A stretch of 64,000 bases of DNA from contig JADFCV010000003.1 of assembly GCA_017161655.1 (NCBI GenBank), forward strand, positions 210,361 to 274,360. The letters run 5' to 3'. The stretch comes from Candidatus Sumerlaeota bacterium (GTDB taxonomy: Bacteria; Sumerlaeota; Sumerlaeia; Sumerlaeales; Sumerlaeaceae). Below the pieces are notes generated by a model. That model had not been told where the DNA came from. It saw only the letters and a list, made by a program, of their open reading frames with translations, and did not search any database. The translations under genes and the position numbers were made by a program. Every line of letters begins with the position of its first letter. Positions within the stretch are counted from its first letter, which is position 1. Below are positions 45,990 to 55,423 of the stretch, in pieces.

Positions 45990-47010
45990 GCCCGCGTCGA
46001 AAAAGGACTCGGTCCGCGAGCAAACCGCCGCCTATGGCGGACCCGGCGGTGAGGTGGTGCTCTACCAGGCACCGGACGGCAATGTCCAACTCGAGGTGAG
46101 GCTCGAGCGGGAGACGATCTGGCTGACGCAAAAGCAGATGGCGCTTCTTTTCGACACCGAACGAAGCGTGATCACCAAGCATTTGCGCAACATCTTTCAA
46201 AGCGGGGAACTGGAAGAAAAAAGCAATGTGCAAAAAATGCACATTCCTGGCTCAGATAAGCCCGTCGCCTTCTACAACCTCGATGCCGTCATTTCGGTGG
46301 GCTACCGCGTGAACTCGAAGCGCGGCACGCAGTTCCGCATCTGGGCCACGCAGGTGCTGCGCGATCACATCCTCAAAGGCTACACCGTCAATGCGCGTCG
46401 GCTGGAAGAGCTGAAGCAGACCATAAAACTGGTTGCGAATGTGGCGGATCGGCGTTTGCTGAGCAGCGACGAGGCAACGGCAATCCTGCACGTGGTGCGG
46501 GATTACGCTTTCGCCCTGGATGTGCTTGATGCCTACGACCATGCCCGTCTGCCTGAGGCCTCTGGCACGCCCCAAGCGGCCGTGCCGATTGCCCTCGAAG
46601 AAGCGCGACAGATTATCGACGCCATGCGAAAGCATCTGCAAGCGGGGATCCTTTTTGGACAAGAACGGGACGACGGGCTCGCCCGTGCGCTGGCAGCAAT
46701 TTTTCAAAGCGCCGGTGGGGCGGACGCCTATCCCACGACCACCGCCAAAGCAGCGCATCTTCTCTATTTTCTCGTTAAGGATCATCCTTTTGTGGACGGC
46801 AATAAGCGCATCGGCGCAGCGCTGTTTCTGCGGTTTCTGGATAAGAATGGACTGCTCTATTTGCCCGATGGCCACCTGCGGCTTTCCGAAGAGGCATTGG
46901 TGGCGCTTACACTGCTTGTTGCAGAAAGCGCGCCTCAGCACAAAGAAAATCTCGTGCGCCTAATCGCGCTCCTCCTGGAACACCGGCCTGAGGATAAAAA
47001 CGTGGAGTAA
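45955..47010 (+). CDS. RhuM-Fic fusion protein
   Basis: A 351-residue protein. The N-terminal half is the RhuM virulence-protein domain: VRLERETIWLTQKQMALLFD, SVITKHLRNIFQSGEL and YNLDAVISVGYRVNSKRGTQ then FRIWATQVLRDHILKGY. The C-terminal half is a Fic/Doc fold with HPFVDGNKRIGAALF from residue 277, the AMP/phospho-transferase loop in the Doc-like form (GNKR instead of GNGR). Such fusions are common next to type I restriction genes and may act as toxins or modifiers of a host target. GGAGG lies just before the ATG, which overlaps the hsdS relic. Full length. Confidence 0.85.
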   Translation: MTAKNARMTRRKPASKKDSVREQTAAYGGPGGEVVLYQAPDGNVQLEVRLERETIWLTQKQMALLFDTERSVITKHLRNIFQSGELEEKSNVQKMHIPGSDKPVAFYNLDAVISVGYRVNSKRGTQFRIWATQVLRDHILKGYTVNARRLEELKQTIKLVANVADRRLLSSDEATAILHVVRDYAFALDVLDAYDHARLPEASGTPQAAVPIALEEARQIIDAMRKHLQAGILFGQERDDGLARALAAIFQSAGGADAYPTTTAKAAHLLYFLVKDHPFVDGNKRIGAALFLRFLDKNGLLYLPDGHLRLSEEALVALTLLVAESAPQHKENLVRLIALLLEHRPEDKNVE

Positions 47011-47015
47011 TATCC

Positions 47016-47207
47016 ACGGCACCGACTGATACCAGCGAAGCCGGCCTCGAAACTCCGAACTGCCGAGCACTGACCGGCAGTGATTGCGTACCCCGACCTG
47101 CGGGCACTCCGGCGGTGGCTGAGCGACACGATCTTCGGGCTGACTTACCCAATGGCGGAACGACCGCCTCGCTTAGCTACGTCTGGCGAGGAGGCGGGCA
47201 CGGAGCC
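47016..47207 (+). pseudogene. Internally deleted hsdR relic
   Basis: The first 85 bases resemble the start of hsdR (SEAGLETPNCRALTGSDCVPRPAG against SEAGLETLICRALTGSDCRPRPAG), and from 47108 the sequence jumps to the hsdR end (RRWLSDTIFGLTYPMAERPP). About 960 codons between them are missing, and the two halves are not in the same frame. Its 3' part overlaps the terC coding end on the other strand. Confidence 0.85.
47108..47207 (+). repeat. 100-bp direct repeat, copy 2 (spans terC 3' end)
   Basis: Partner of 45343-45442. Here 35 of its bases are the last codons of the intact terC gene on the minus strand, the remainder lie beyond the terC stop. Confidence 0.88.
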
Positions 47208-48105
47208 AGGAGGCGGCGATAGCGAGGGCAAGGAGCGTGATGATGACCCACAACGACACGCTGGTGGGGATTTTCCACGCGGTGTCCGAAAGCAGCATTT
47301 TCACGCCCACGAAGGAGAGAATCGCCGAGAGAGCAACCTTGAGATAGTGGAAGAGGGGAATGATGCCTGCGAGGAGAAAGAAGAGCGCGCGCAAGCCAAG
47401 GATGGCGAAAACGTTGGACGTGTAGACGATGAACGGGTCGCGCGTGACGGCAAAGATGGCGGGGATGGAATCGATGGCGAAGACGACGTCGGTGGCCTCG
47501 ATGACGAGGACGACGAGAAAAAGCGGCGTGGCGAGGAGGCGGCCGCCTTCACGTACGAAGAAGTGGGCGCCGCGCCAACTTTCGGTGAGTGGGACAAAAC
47601 GCCGAGCCATGCGCACAATCCAGAGTTCCTCGACGGCAAGCTTTTCCTCGCGATGGAACAGCATGCGAATGCCGGTGATGATGAGAATGACGCCAAACAC
47701 GTAAAGGATCCAATGGAACTTGGCGATGAGATAAACGCCGATGGCAATCATGGCGCCGCGCATGAGCAGAGCGCCAAGAATTCCCCAGAAGAGCACTCGA
47801 TGGCGGAGGGCGGGAGCTACACCAAAGTAGCTGAAAATCACATAAAAGACAAAAATGTTATCAACGCTCAGACTTTTCTCGATGAGATAACCGGCGAGAT
47901 ATTCTTGGAAGCGCTGGGCGCCGTAGACGTAGCCAATGTAGCCACCAAAGAGAAGAGCGAGGAGAATCCAGAAGATGCTCCAAAGCGCGGCCTCGCGCAG
48001 GGAAGGTTCGTGGGGGCGCCGCTGACCGACACCGAGATCAAACGCAAGCAACGCAAGAATGCCCGCATTGAAAGCGACCCACCCACCGAGACCGACGTCC
48101 GTCAT
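47173..48105 (-). CDS. terC: TerC/Alx-family integral membrane protein
   Basis: A 310-residue membrane protein with about nine spans: MTDVGLGGWVAFNAGILALL, then EKSLSVDNIFVFYVIFSYFG (the acidic metal-site helix) and VIEATDVVFAIDSIPAIFAV with the second, both signatures of TerC/Alx proteins. The family exports manganese or supports loading of exported metalloenzymes and tellurite resistance. I take the ATG at 48105 with GGGAGAG upstream; the in-frame sequence before it is not family-like. The stop is within the 100-bp repeat that marks the end of the hsd island. Confidence 0.9.
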   Translation of the reverse strand: MTDVGLGGWVAFNAGILALLAFDLGVGQRRPHEPSLREAALWSIFWILLALLFGGYIGYVYGAQRFQEYLAGYLIEKSLSVDNIFVFYVIFSYFGVAPALRHRVLFWGILGALLMRGAMIAIGVYLIAKFHWILYVFGVILIITGIRMLFHREEKLAVEELWIVRMARRFVPLTESWRGAHFFVREGGRLLATPLFLVVLVIEATDVVFAIDSIPAIFAVTRDPFIVYTSNVFAILGLRALFFLLAGIIPLFHYLKVALSAILSFVGVKMLLSDTAWKIPTSVSLWVIITLLALAIAASWLRARLLARRS

Positions 48106-48795
48106 CTTTTCTCTCCCGATCCTGCGTTCTTCAAACCTGGTGCGTGAGTTTGCTCTTCGCCATGGCAGCTTTCGGCTGCGGACGAATCCGCCGTTGCCCA
48201 CACGCAGCAAGCTTCAGCCCCGCACGGTGGCAAACTCACGGCGTCGCGCCCTTGCCGGCTCTTTCCGTGCCAGACCGAGTGGCTTCTGGACTTCCGCCTC
48301 GCCCACGCGGTTTCGCTTAAGCGCCAACCACGCGATGCTGTCTGCTCGAGCGTCCGGTGATCTGCCCAGGAGCGCAAACACACGTTAATTTGCGAAGAAC
48401 GTACGTCTTTCCGCCTTGCTCATTCAAAACAACCGGCCAGGGGGGGTCGCTCTGGACCTCCCCGCCAAGTAATCCACAGTGCAATCGAGAGGATTCGATG
48501 CGAAGGCAAAAATGCCCTGGCGCTGGTGGGGTGACTCAATGCGCTGACGAGGCGACAGAGTTTTGCGGGCGCGCAGTGCCATGAATCGAACGTGAGTGTT
48601 TTTGCGGCTGCGGAAGAGCGTCATCTGTTTGAGTCGGCGCCCAGACCGCAACTTTGCGTCAGCATGGCGCGCGTAGAAATTCGGCCTCAGGCACGGACGT
48701 GAGTCCGTGGCGCACCGCGGGCTAATTTGCGGTATGCGCCGCGTGCTGAGGTCCGCGCTGATTAGTTTGCGGCTGGGGGACGTAGTTATTACAGA
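48106..48795. other. Intergenic stretch between divergent terC and TPR gene
   Basis: About 690 bases that must hold both promoters. A 200-base GC-rich leader precedes terC and could be structured RNA, but I cannot match it to the yybP-ykoY manganese element that often precedes terC. A GGGGGGTCGCTCTGGACC stretch near 48440 has a distant inverted match at 53410-53450. No gene supported. Confidence 0.45.
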
Positions 48796-50862
48796 ATGTT
48801 TGGGTTCAATGAGTTCGAGGCGAATTCGATCGAGGCGGCTTTCCACGAGGGACTGGACTTGCTGGAGCTGGACCTGTGGGAGGACGCATTGCGCTCGTTC
48901 GACTGGGTGCTCGACCATAACCCCGAGCATGCCGACGCTCATTATTATCGGGGACTGACGCTGCTTCATCTCAATCGGGCGAAGGAAGCGGCGGAGGCTT
49001 TCCAACACGCCACGGAACTTTCCCCGACGGATCCCTCTTACCGCACGCACCTGGGCTATTCGCTGCTTGCAGTCGGGCGGGCGGAGGAAGCGGCGGAGGA
49101 ACTTGCGCACGCACTGGAGCTTGATCCGACGTCGTCGCAGGCGAGGCTTTACCACGCCGCGGCAATGGCCGCCATGGGCCACCTGGACGAGGCTCGCGAG
49201 GAGCTGGAGGAGATTCTCGAGCGCGAGCCGGACAACCTGGACGTGCGTCGGCACTATGCGGCCTTATTGCACAAGCTGGGCGACGAAGATGCCCTACTGG
49301 CGCAATGCGAGGAGCTCCTTGAGCGTCAGCCTCACAATGTGGAAGCTCTGGCAATGGCAGCGTCCGTGGCAATGCGCCGCGGGGATCACGTGGCAGCGAT
49401 CCGCTACCTGCGCCAGCAGACGGCGCTGGATCCCACAAATGTGCGCGCATGGCTGAATCTGGCTGCGCTTTACGAAAACGTCGACCGCTCGGACGCTGTG
49501 ATAGCCCTTGTGGACGATGCGGTTGAGAGTGGTGTGAAAGACGCCCGGCTTTACGTGGTGCGGGGACGCCATTACCTGGCGCAGCGGCAACTTGCCCTGG
49601 CGGTGGAGGATTTCCAGCGCGCGCTCGAGCTCAACGACCGACATTTTGAAGCTCACCTTTTTTTAGCGCAGTCGCTGGCTGGGATGGGACGCTTGAGGCC
49701 AGCGATGCGCCATGCGACCCTTGCGGTGCGGCTGCGTTCAAGCGACCGCTCAGCGCTACTTCTCAAGGCGGAAATTCATCGCCTGCTGGGAGAGGTTGAG
49801 GGCGAGAATCAGTGCCTGACAATTCTCATCGCGAATTCACCCCGCGATTTTACGCTCGTTCAGCGCAAAGTGCAGAACCTTATGGGGCAAGCGCAGTACG
49901 CCGAGGCACTGACAACGCTGGACCAATACCTCTATCACCAGCCACGACATCGAGCGGCTTGGCTGCTCTATGCCGAAGTGGCAGAGAAACTTGGCAATGA
50001 GGGGGCCGCATGGCGAGCGTATCGGCGCCTCATGGGCATGGGGAACGTGCCAGTCGCGGTGTACCTGGCCTACGCAGCTTTTCTTGTTCGACGCGCGAAA
50101 CTTGGATTAGCGGCGGACGTGCTTCAGGCCGCTGCGGCCCAACATCCCAAGGAAGCAACCATCCAAGCGTGTCGGGCCGCGGTGCTGCAAAATCTGGGGC
50201 GCGCGGCGGAGGCGAAACGTCATCTTCTGGACTACATCAAGATGACCACGCCGAGTGGCGAGATTCTCTGGCTTCTCGGCCGCTCGCATTATCTCTTGCA
50301 GGAATATCGCGAGGCGCTCGAAGCGTTCCGCGAAGCGCGGGCCATGGGAGCAGACACACACGGCTCAGCGGCGCCCACGTTCCCGTGCGTGGTGGCGGAG
50401 GCTTATACGCTTCACCATCTCGGGCGCACCAGCGAAGGCATTCGCTTGCTCGAGCGCACCTTTGGTCACTACGCCAAACACGAAACGGAGTTCTACGAAG
50501 CGCTCGGCGAACTGAATGAACTTGCGGGAAACCGGGGCAAAGCTATGGCGCTTTACGCCCGAGGGCTGGAACGCGAACCGGCCCACGCCGGGCTGCATTT
50601 TCGGATGGCGCGAGTGCTGACACGCTTGCATTCGTGGAAATCCGCACTTCGGCATTTGCAATGTGCCCTCGAGCTCGAGCCGTTGCTGGTGAATCAAGCT
50701 CGCGAGGAAAAAGCGTTTCGCTTCCTGTGGATTTTTCCTTCGTTTCATCGCCTGGTCCATCGCCAAACTCTTCAAAAACTCGGGCGGTGGGCCGCCTACG
50801 GTGGCACGGCTCTGGCCGCCTTGATTGCCGGCGGCATCATCTTTGCGATGCACTGGAGCTAA
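48796..50862 (+). CDS. TPR-repeat protein with C-terminal membrane anchor
   Basis: A 688-residue protein made almost wholly of tetratricopeptide repeats (about 15 units), for example ALRSFDWVLDHNPEHADAHY, AEAFQHATELSPTDPSYRTH and AEELAHALELDPTSSQARLY in the first third. One predicted span, YGGTALAALIAGGIIFAMHW, ends the chain, so it is likely tail-anchored with the TPRs in the cytoplasm. No signal peptide. A scaffold for protein-protein contacts is inferred; partners unknown. The next gene starts 135 bases on. Confidence 0.8.
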   Translation: MFGFNEFEANSIEAAFHEGLDLLELDLWEDALRSFDWVLDHNPEHADAHYYRGLTLLHLNRAKEAAEAFQHATELSPTDPSYRTHLGYSLLAVGRAEEAAEELAHALELDPTSSQARLYHAAAMAAMGHLDEAREELEEILEREPDNLDVRRHYAALLHKLGDEDALLAQCEELLERQPHNVEALAMAASVAMRRGDHVAAIRYLRQQTALDPTNVRAWLNLAALYENVDRSDAVIALVDDAVESGVKDARLYVVRGRHYLAQRQLALAVEDFQRALELNDRHFEAHLFLAQSLAGMGRLRPAMRHATLAVRLRSSDRSALLLKAEIHRLLGEVEGENQCLTILIANSPRDFTLVQRKVQNLMGQAQYAEALTTLDQYLYHQPRHRAAWLLYAEVAEKLGNEGAAWRAYRRLMGMGNVPVAVYLAYAAFLVRRAKLGLAADVLQAAAAQHPKEATIQACRAAVLQNLGRAAEAKRHLLDYIKMTTPSGEILWLLGRSHYLLQEYREALEAFREARAMGADTHGSAAPTFPCVVAEAYTLHHLGRTSEGIRLLERTFGHYAKHETEFYEALGELNELAGNRGKAMALYARGLEREPAHAGLHFRMARVLTRLHSWKSALRHLQCALELEPLLVNQAREEKAFRFLWIFPSFHRLVHRQTLQKLGRWAAYGGTALAALIAGGIIFAMHWS

Positions 50863-50996
50863 ACACTTCCGAGGACTTTTCGGGAGCGGGGTCACCACTT
50901 TTCCCGTTGCTCGCGCTCTTTATCGGTTGAAAAGCGAGGTTGGACTCGCGGAGCATGTGAGATCCAAAATTCAGCAAGACGAGGTTCGAGCAGAGC

Positions 50997-52040
50997 GTGA
51001 AAGCAACGGTGGCATCCCTGGTAGCAATCGCGGTCTGGGCGTTTGCCATGTACGCGATCCGATTTATCCGCAAGCCACGCCTTCGCGAGAACGCGGAAGC
51101 CTACCTCTACTTGATGCCGGCTGGCGTTATTTTGCTAACATTTTGGTTTTTCCCTGTCATCTTTTCAATTTTGATTTCGTTCACGGATTGGGTGGGGGCG
51201 GCACGCCTGAGCGACGTGCACTGGGTCGGCATCGAGAATTACAAGCGCGCCCTCACAGACGCTGATTTTCGGCAGGTACTTTACAATACGATCAACTATG
51301 TGATCTATAGCGTGCCGCTGACGATCGCTGCGTCGCTAGTGGTGGCGATGATGATGAACACGAAAGTGCGTGGGGTAGGAGTATTCCGCACGATTTACTT
51401 TTTGCCGTACGTGACGACGTGGGTCGCCATCTCGATTGTGTTCAAATATATCTTTAACGAGCAGTTTGGCCTGCTGAATTATTTGCTCTCGGAGATGGGG
51501 CTTCCGACGTTCGGCTGGCTGAATGAATCCCGCGGGATTATCGAGATGTTGCTGCGCGACGGGCTTGGTCTGCCGCTGCCAGAGCAAATGCACCCGCTGC
51601 TGGCGGGCCCCTCTTTAGCAATGTTCGCCGTGATTCTCACAAGCGTGTGGCGCGACACCGGCTACTTCATGGTGATTTTCCTCGCCGGGTTGCAAAACAT
51701 CGACAAAACTTACTACGAAGCGGCAGACATTGACGGCGCCACGCCGTGGCAGAAATTCCGGCATATCACTTGGCCCTTACTGAGTCCCACGACATTCTTC
51801 ATCGCAATCATCTCCATGATTGCCGCCTTCAAGGTGTTTGTGCCGATGTATATCATGACGCCAACGGGCGGACCGGGACGCACAACGCAGACCCTGGTGT
51901 TTTACCTGTACCAGACCGGCTTCCAAGGCTACAAGGAACTAGGCTACGCCGCGGCTGTGGCCTACGTGCTGTTCGTGATCATACTCCTGCTCACGCTGGT
52001 GCAGAATCGCGTGTTTGGGAAAAAGGTGCACTACGAATGA
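50997..52040 (+). CDS. ABC transporter permease, MalF/sugar type
   Basis: A 347-residue inner-membrane permease with about seven spans. The coupling-helix motif YYEAADIDGATPWQKFRHIT and WPLLSPTTFF match the carbohydrate uptake transporter 1 (MalF) family, as do VLYNTINYVIYSVPLTIAAS and FRTIYFLPYVTTWVAISIVF. A GTG start with only a weak ribosome site. No partner permease, ATPase or binding protein is adjacent, so the rest of the transporter must be elsewhere or beyond the window. The stop overlaps the start of the next gene (ATGA), an unusual coupling of a permease with a secreted hydrolase. Confidence 0.85.
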   Translation: MKATVASLVAIAVWAFAMYAIRFIRKPRLRENAEAYLYLMPAGVILLTFWFFPVIFSILISFTDWVGAARLSDVHWVGIENYKRALTDADFRQVLYNTINYVIYSVPLTIAASLVVAMMMNTKVRGVGVFRTIYFLPYVTTWVAISIVFKYIFNEQFGLLNYLLSEMGLPTFGWLNESRGIIEMLLRDGLGLPLPEQMHPLLAGPSLAMFAVILTSVWRDTGYFMVIFLAGLQNIDKTYYEAADIDGATPWQKFRHITWPLLSPTTFFIAIISMIAAFKVFVPMYIMTPTGGPGRTTQTLVFYLYQTGFQGYKELGYAAAVAYVLFVIILLLTLVQNRVFGKKVHYE

Positions 52041-53149
52041 GGAGACTTTGCCTGCCATGGTTTTGGGTGTTGTTCGCCGTGGGGGCTGCCCTGGCCGTGC
52101 AGCCAGTGGGAGCTAAGATGACGGACGAGCTCCCCACAACACATCCGGCCAAAAAGTATCACTTCGTCGTGGCGGACGATAGCTCAGAGTGGGCAGAGAC
52201 GCCATGGGGTCGGCTAGGTGTGGCGAGGTTGGCCACGGCGCCTTTTCCCGACGACAGTCGCACGAGTGGGTTTGTGTCGAAACGCGGGGTTTTCCCTTAC
52301 GAGGGCCATTACGATGATAACCGCGTGGCGATAGCCGTGCCCAAGCAGGTGCTGGAGAGCGCTTCCCACGCAGCGACGCGGCGGGGCGAAGCCTCGCCAG
52401 AACCTCTGACGCAGATAGACCTCATCGTGCATTTCCACGGCCACCTCAACGAGTGCTTGCGCGTGGTGGAGGAATTCCACCTGGGCGAGCAGCTCCGCAA
52501 CAGCGAACGCATAGCAATCCTTGTGGTGCCGCAGGGGCCAAAGTACGCCCCCGACAGCGGCGGTGGCAAGTTGGAAAAAGAGTGGGCCTTTGCCGCTTTT
52601 GTGGCCGAGGTGATGGACGTTATTCGGCGCAACGAAATTTGCGGCTCGAAAACGACGCGGCTGGGGCACATCATCCTCAGCGGCCACAGTGGGGCCTACC
52701 GAGTCATAGCGAAAATTCTCGATCACGGCGGCGAATGGGATCGCATTGCCGAAGTGTGGTTATTCGACGCCGCTTATGGATTCTTCGACGAGTTGGCCTT
52801 GCCGGCAACGTTTCCCGAGCCACCAAAGAAACGTCTCCGCAGCATTTTCACCGACCACCTGGCCACAGAGAATGTGCAAATCATGAGCCGGTTGTGCCTG
52901 GCGGGGGAGAAGCCCATGCTTGTGCACGACGAGGAGCTGACGACAGCAGGGACGTATCTGACCGAGCTGCAGCGACGCAAAGCGAACGATCGGTGGGCAA
53001 GCGTCGGAGTGGAGGCTCTCGACCTGATTCTCAGGCAGGAACCTTATGTCTTTATTTACACCGGGCTTGGCCACAACGAACTGCTTTTCGAGCGCCGTTA
53101 CTTCGAGCGCTTCGCACGATCCACCCCAAACCTGCGTGCGGCGAAATAG
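52037..53149 (+). CDS. Exported alpha/beta-hydrolase-like protein
   Basis: A 370-residue protein with a signal peptide (LPWFWVLFAVGAALAVQPVG). DLIVHFHGHLNE looks like the oxyanion-hole strand of an alpha/beta hydrolase, and HIILSGHSGAYRVIAK holds G-H-S-G-A, a nucleophile elbow centred on a serine. A late GLGHNELLF could carry the catalytic histidine. Substrate unknown; the link to the upstream sugar permease suggests a sugar ester or similar. Translationally coupled to the permease. Full length. Confidence 0.65.
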   Translation: MRRLCLPWFWVLFAVGAALAVQPVGAKMTDELPTTHPAKKYHFVVADDSSEWAETPWGRLGVARLATAPFPDDSRTSGFVSKRGVFPYEGHYDDNRVAIAVPKQVLESASHAATRRGEASPEPLTQIDLIVHFHGHLNECLRVVEEFHLGEQLRNSERIAILVVPQGPKYAPDSGGGKLEKEWAFAAFVAEVMDVIRRNEICGSKTTRLGHIILSGHSGAYRVIAKILDHGGEWDRIAEVWLFDAAYGFFDELALPATFPEPPKKRLRSIFTDHLATENVQIMSRLCLAGEKPMLVHDEELTTAGTYLTELQRRKANDRWASVGVEALDLILRQEPYVFIYTGLGHNELLFERRYFERFARSTPNLRAAK

Positions 53150-54208
53150 AACCAGGCGCGCAAACTTGGGACTTTCCTGGCATCCGTGTATTTCCGAGTC
53201 TTGTGTGGGGGTCGGTACGTAGCGGCCATTTGCGCAGGTCTCTCAAACCACGCACCAGCGCTCTTGGTTGTGCGCACGCATCTTGGCCTTTACGCATTGT
53301 TACGCATGCGCGACCGCGGAACCGTATGCTGCCGCGTCGCTGCCTGGACCGCAAATCGCCACCCTTGGCCCCCCAAGGGGACGTCCCTGGCGACGAGGTG
53401 CACACCGTCGTCTGGGGAGGCCGTCCAGAGCCTCCCCTCGCCAGGATCCCTCATCGCTCATGCAAATTGTTTCGTGCATGGATGAGTGTGGCACCTATAA
53501 CTGTCGGCGGTGGGCACGACAAAGCTTCAAAAAGCGGCGTAAAGATCGAGCTTGTGTTCCGTTCTCTTCCCCGGCAGTTTCGTTTGCCACGTTTACATCA
53601 AAGCCCCCCGCGTTGCCACACGCAAATTCACTCCCGCGTTTGGCACACATCGCCCTAGTTGAGGGCGGGACACAGTTCCGCCTGGACCCAGCCCCCCTTT
53701 CAAGAGGAAGAATTCTCGCCCCCCGTAGCGGCGTCGAGATGGTCCACAAGAACCTCCGCCGTCGCCTTTACCGATCTTCCCTGCGCATCCGGCATGGCAC
53801 CCAAATGGCCGCGAAAGCAGGTGAGGTCAGTGTAAGTAGATTCGCGCGACTTCATACGAATTGAGGCATGCGCCGAACAGTACAAACTGCAAGCAGGCTC
53901 TCGGTTGGGTAAATGGGCTTCATGCCGAGAGCACCTCTTGAGGGACGTATGATGTCAAAGCTTTTTTGGAAAAAACCAGGCAAGATGGGGAAAACGGGTC
54001 ACTAGAAATGCCTACGCGCGCATCCGCTCCCCCCTGCCGGCGCAGCGTTACACCCTGAGAGAGCGCAATGGGACTCGCAACTCCCCTCCCCGCTTCCCCC
54101 CAGGTGTGACTGGTCGCGGGTGCATTGCTCCCCTTGACCATCTCTTGGCTAAAGGAAGAAAGCAACGTCCATGCAGCAATAGCTGCCAAGGAAGCGAGAT
54201 TTCATTCG
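53150..54208. other. Long intergenic stretch, no supported gene
   Basis: About 1.06 kb between convergent transcription units. Frames such as plus 53268-53864 have no recognisable motif and are composed like non-coding GC-rich DNA. An inverted repeat at 53414-53439 (GGGGAGGC/GCCTCCCC) may be a weak terminator for the plus-strand gene, without a T-run. No tRNA, repeat array or mobile element is visible. Confidence 0.45.
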
Positions 54209-55366
54209 TTACCACCGACTTTTCAGCTCGTCGGCCACACTCGTCATCCCATAGTTCCGGAGCCAATAATCCGTAAGGCGTTGCCAATATTGCACGCGCT
54301 TATGGAAATAAGAGCGAATTTTGGCATCGTTTGCGCCCGCCCTTACGTAGAGCCATAATAGTTTCTCGTAGTGGGGTAAAAAGAAATATGGGGTACGAAT
54401 CCAATCACATTCAGTTGTGACTTCTGGGTGATCAAGGTATTCCTGGATCCTCGCTTTTGGAATCTCCCTTTGCATCATGAAATAGTCCAAAACTATTGAG
54501 GCAAGTTGCGAGTTACTAACGAGCACTGGGGACGTTTCCTGGAGATAGGATTGAACATAGTTACGAAGCACTTTCCCCACCGTGGTGTCTGGCGGGCAAG
54601 CACAAAGCAACCCTATTGGAATAGCTCTCTCATCTGTGGGTGAGCTGGGAAATAGCCTCTTAGTAAGTGGTTCCTCCTGACTAATCATTGCGGTAAAAGC
54701 TAGCAGCTCTGGCCACCAACTTTTGCTCTCGTCGGCTAAAGTTACTAGGCCTGTTATGGGATCCACTTTGAGCTCGGAATAATAACTTTTCCAGGAAGCG
54801 TCGAGAGCACGATAAAGTGCTTGGAGAGAAGCGGTCGAAACCTCTCCTCCTAAAGCACGCACCGGGTCAATTTGACATGCAGCGATTTGAATCTCCTTTG
54901 GCGGGAGACTCGAATTCAGCGCCCTCTTGAGGCGACCTGCCAACCGCCGCGTTTCTACATCCAGCATCTTTACCCGCAGCACTTGAAGATCTTGCGTGGT
55001 CCCCTGATCGAGCAATATCGCCCCTGCCACTGAATGAATTGGGTTTTCGAGAAGCTTTTCCCGGCGCAAAACACCGCGAGCCCAGGATAATCGCTCCTGT
55101 GGCGAGGAGCTCAGCAGAATTTTCGCCATCTCATTACGCTGCAATTCCTTGGTGATACCAGCTATTTGCAAAAGAGCATCAATTTTAGCCCCTGGGCTGT
55201 TGGCTGTGAGGGAGCAATGAGCGAAAGCGATCTCGCGCCGAAATTCCCCTTTACCGGCAACAAGCCAGGAGGGGGCTACCAATACCAGCATTAGGAAAAT
55301 GCCGGCCGACAGAATGTCGCGCCGTGCTCGCTGTTCACATCGGCGATGCCTGTTGAAACTTACCAT
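54209..55366 (-). CDS. Hypothetical exported protein, last gene of the exported cluster
   Basis: A 385-residue protein with a signal or anchor segment (ILSAGIFLMLVLVAPSWLVA) and a helical body with no motif I recognise. It ends a minus-strand cluster of four genes of exported proteins (59243 to 54209), 57 bases after the TPR gene. Coherent composition and normal stop; function unknown. Confidence 0.6.
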   Translation of the reverse strand: MVSFNRHRRCEQRARRDILSAGIFLMLVLVAPSWLVAGKGEFRREIAFAHCSLTANSPGAKIDALLQIAGITKELQRNEMAKILLSSSPQERLSWARGVLRREKLLENPIHSVAGAILLDQGTTQDLQVLRVKMLDVETRRLAGRLKRALNSSLPPKEIQIAACQIDPVRALGGEVSTASLQALYRALDASWKSYYSELKVDPITGLVTLADESKSWWPELLAFTAMISQEEPLTKRLFPSSPTDERAIPIGLLCACPPDTTVGKVLRNYVQSYLQETSPVLVSNSQLASIVLDYFMMQREIPKARIQEYLDHPEVTTECDWIRTPYFFLPHYEKLLWLYVRAGANDAKIRSYFHKRVQYWQRLTDYWLRNYGMTSVADELKSRW

Positions 55367-55423
55367 CTCTTTTCACCCTTCCTGTGGTCACTGCGGAGGC
55401 ACGAATGCGCCCAACCACAAAAG

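Noticed and set aside
47080-48147. 355-codon plus ORF opposite terC
   Set aside because: Low-complexity Glu/Asp-rich antisense of membrane helices; begins in the hsdR relic by chance.
48106-48400. yybP-ykoY manganese riboswitch before terC
   Set aside because: Expected by gene family, but I could not find the conserved core in the leader; Infernal search would decide.
48430-53450. Similar GC-rich hairpin-like segments near 48440 and 53420 in opposite orientation
   Set aside because: Only a core of about 15 bases is shared; not enough to call a dispersed repeat.
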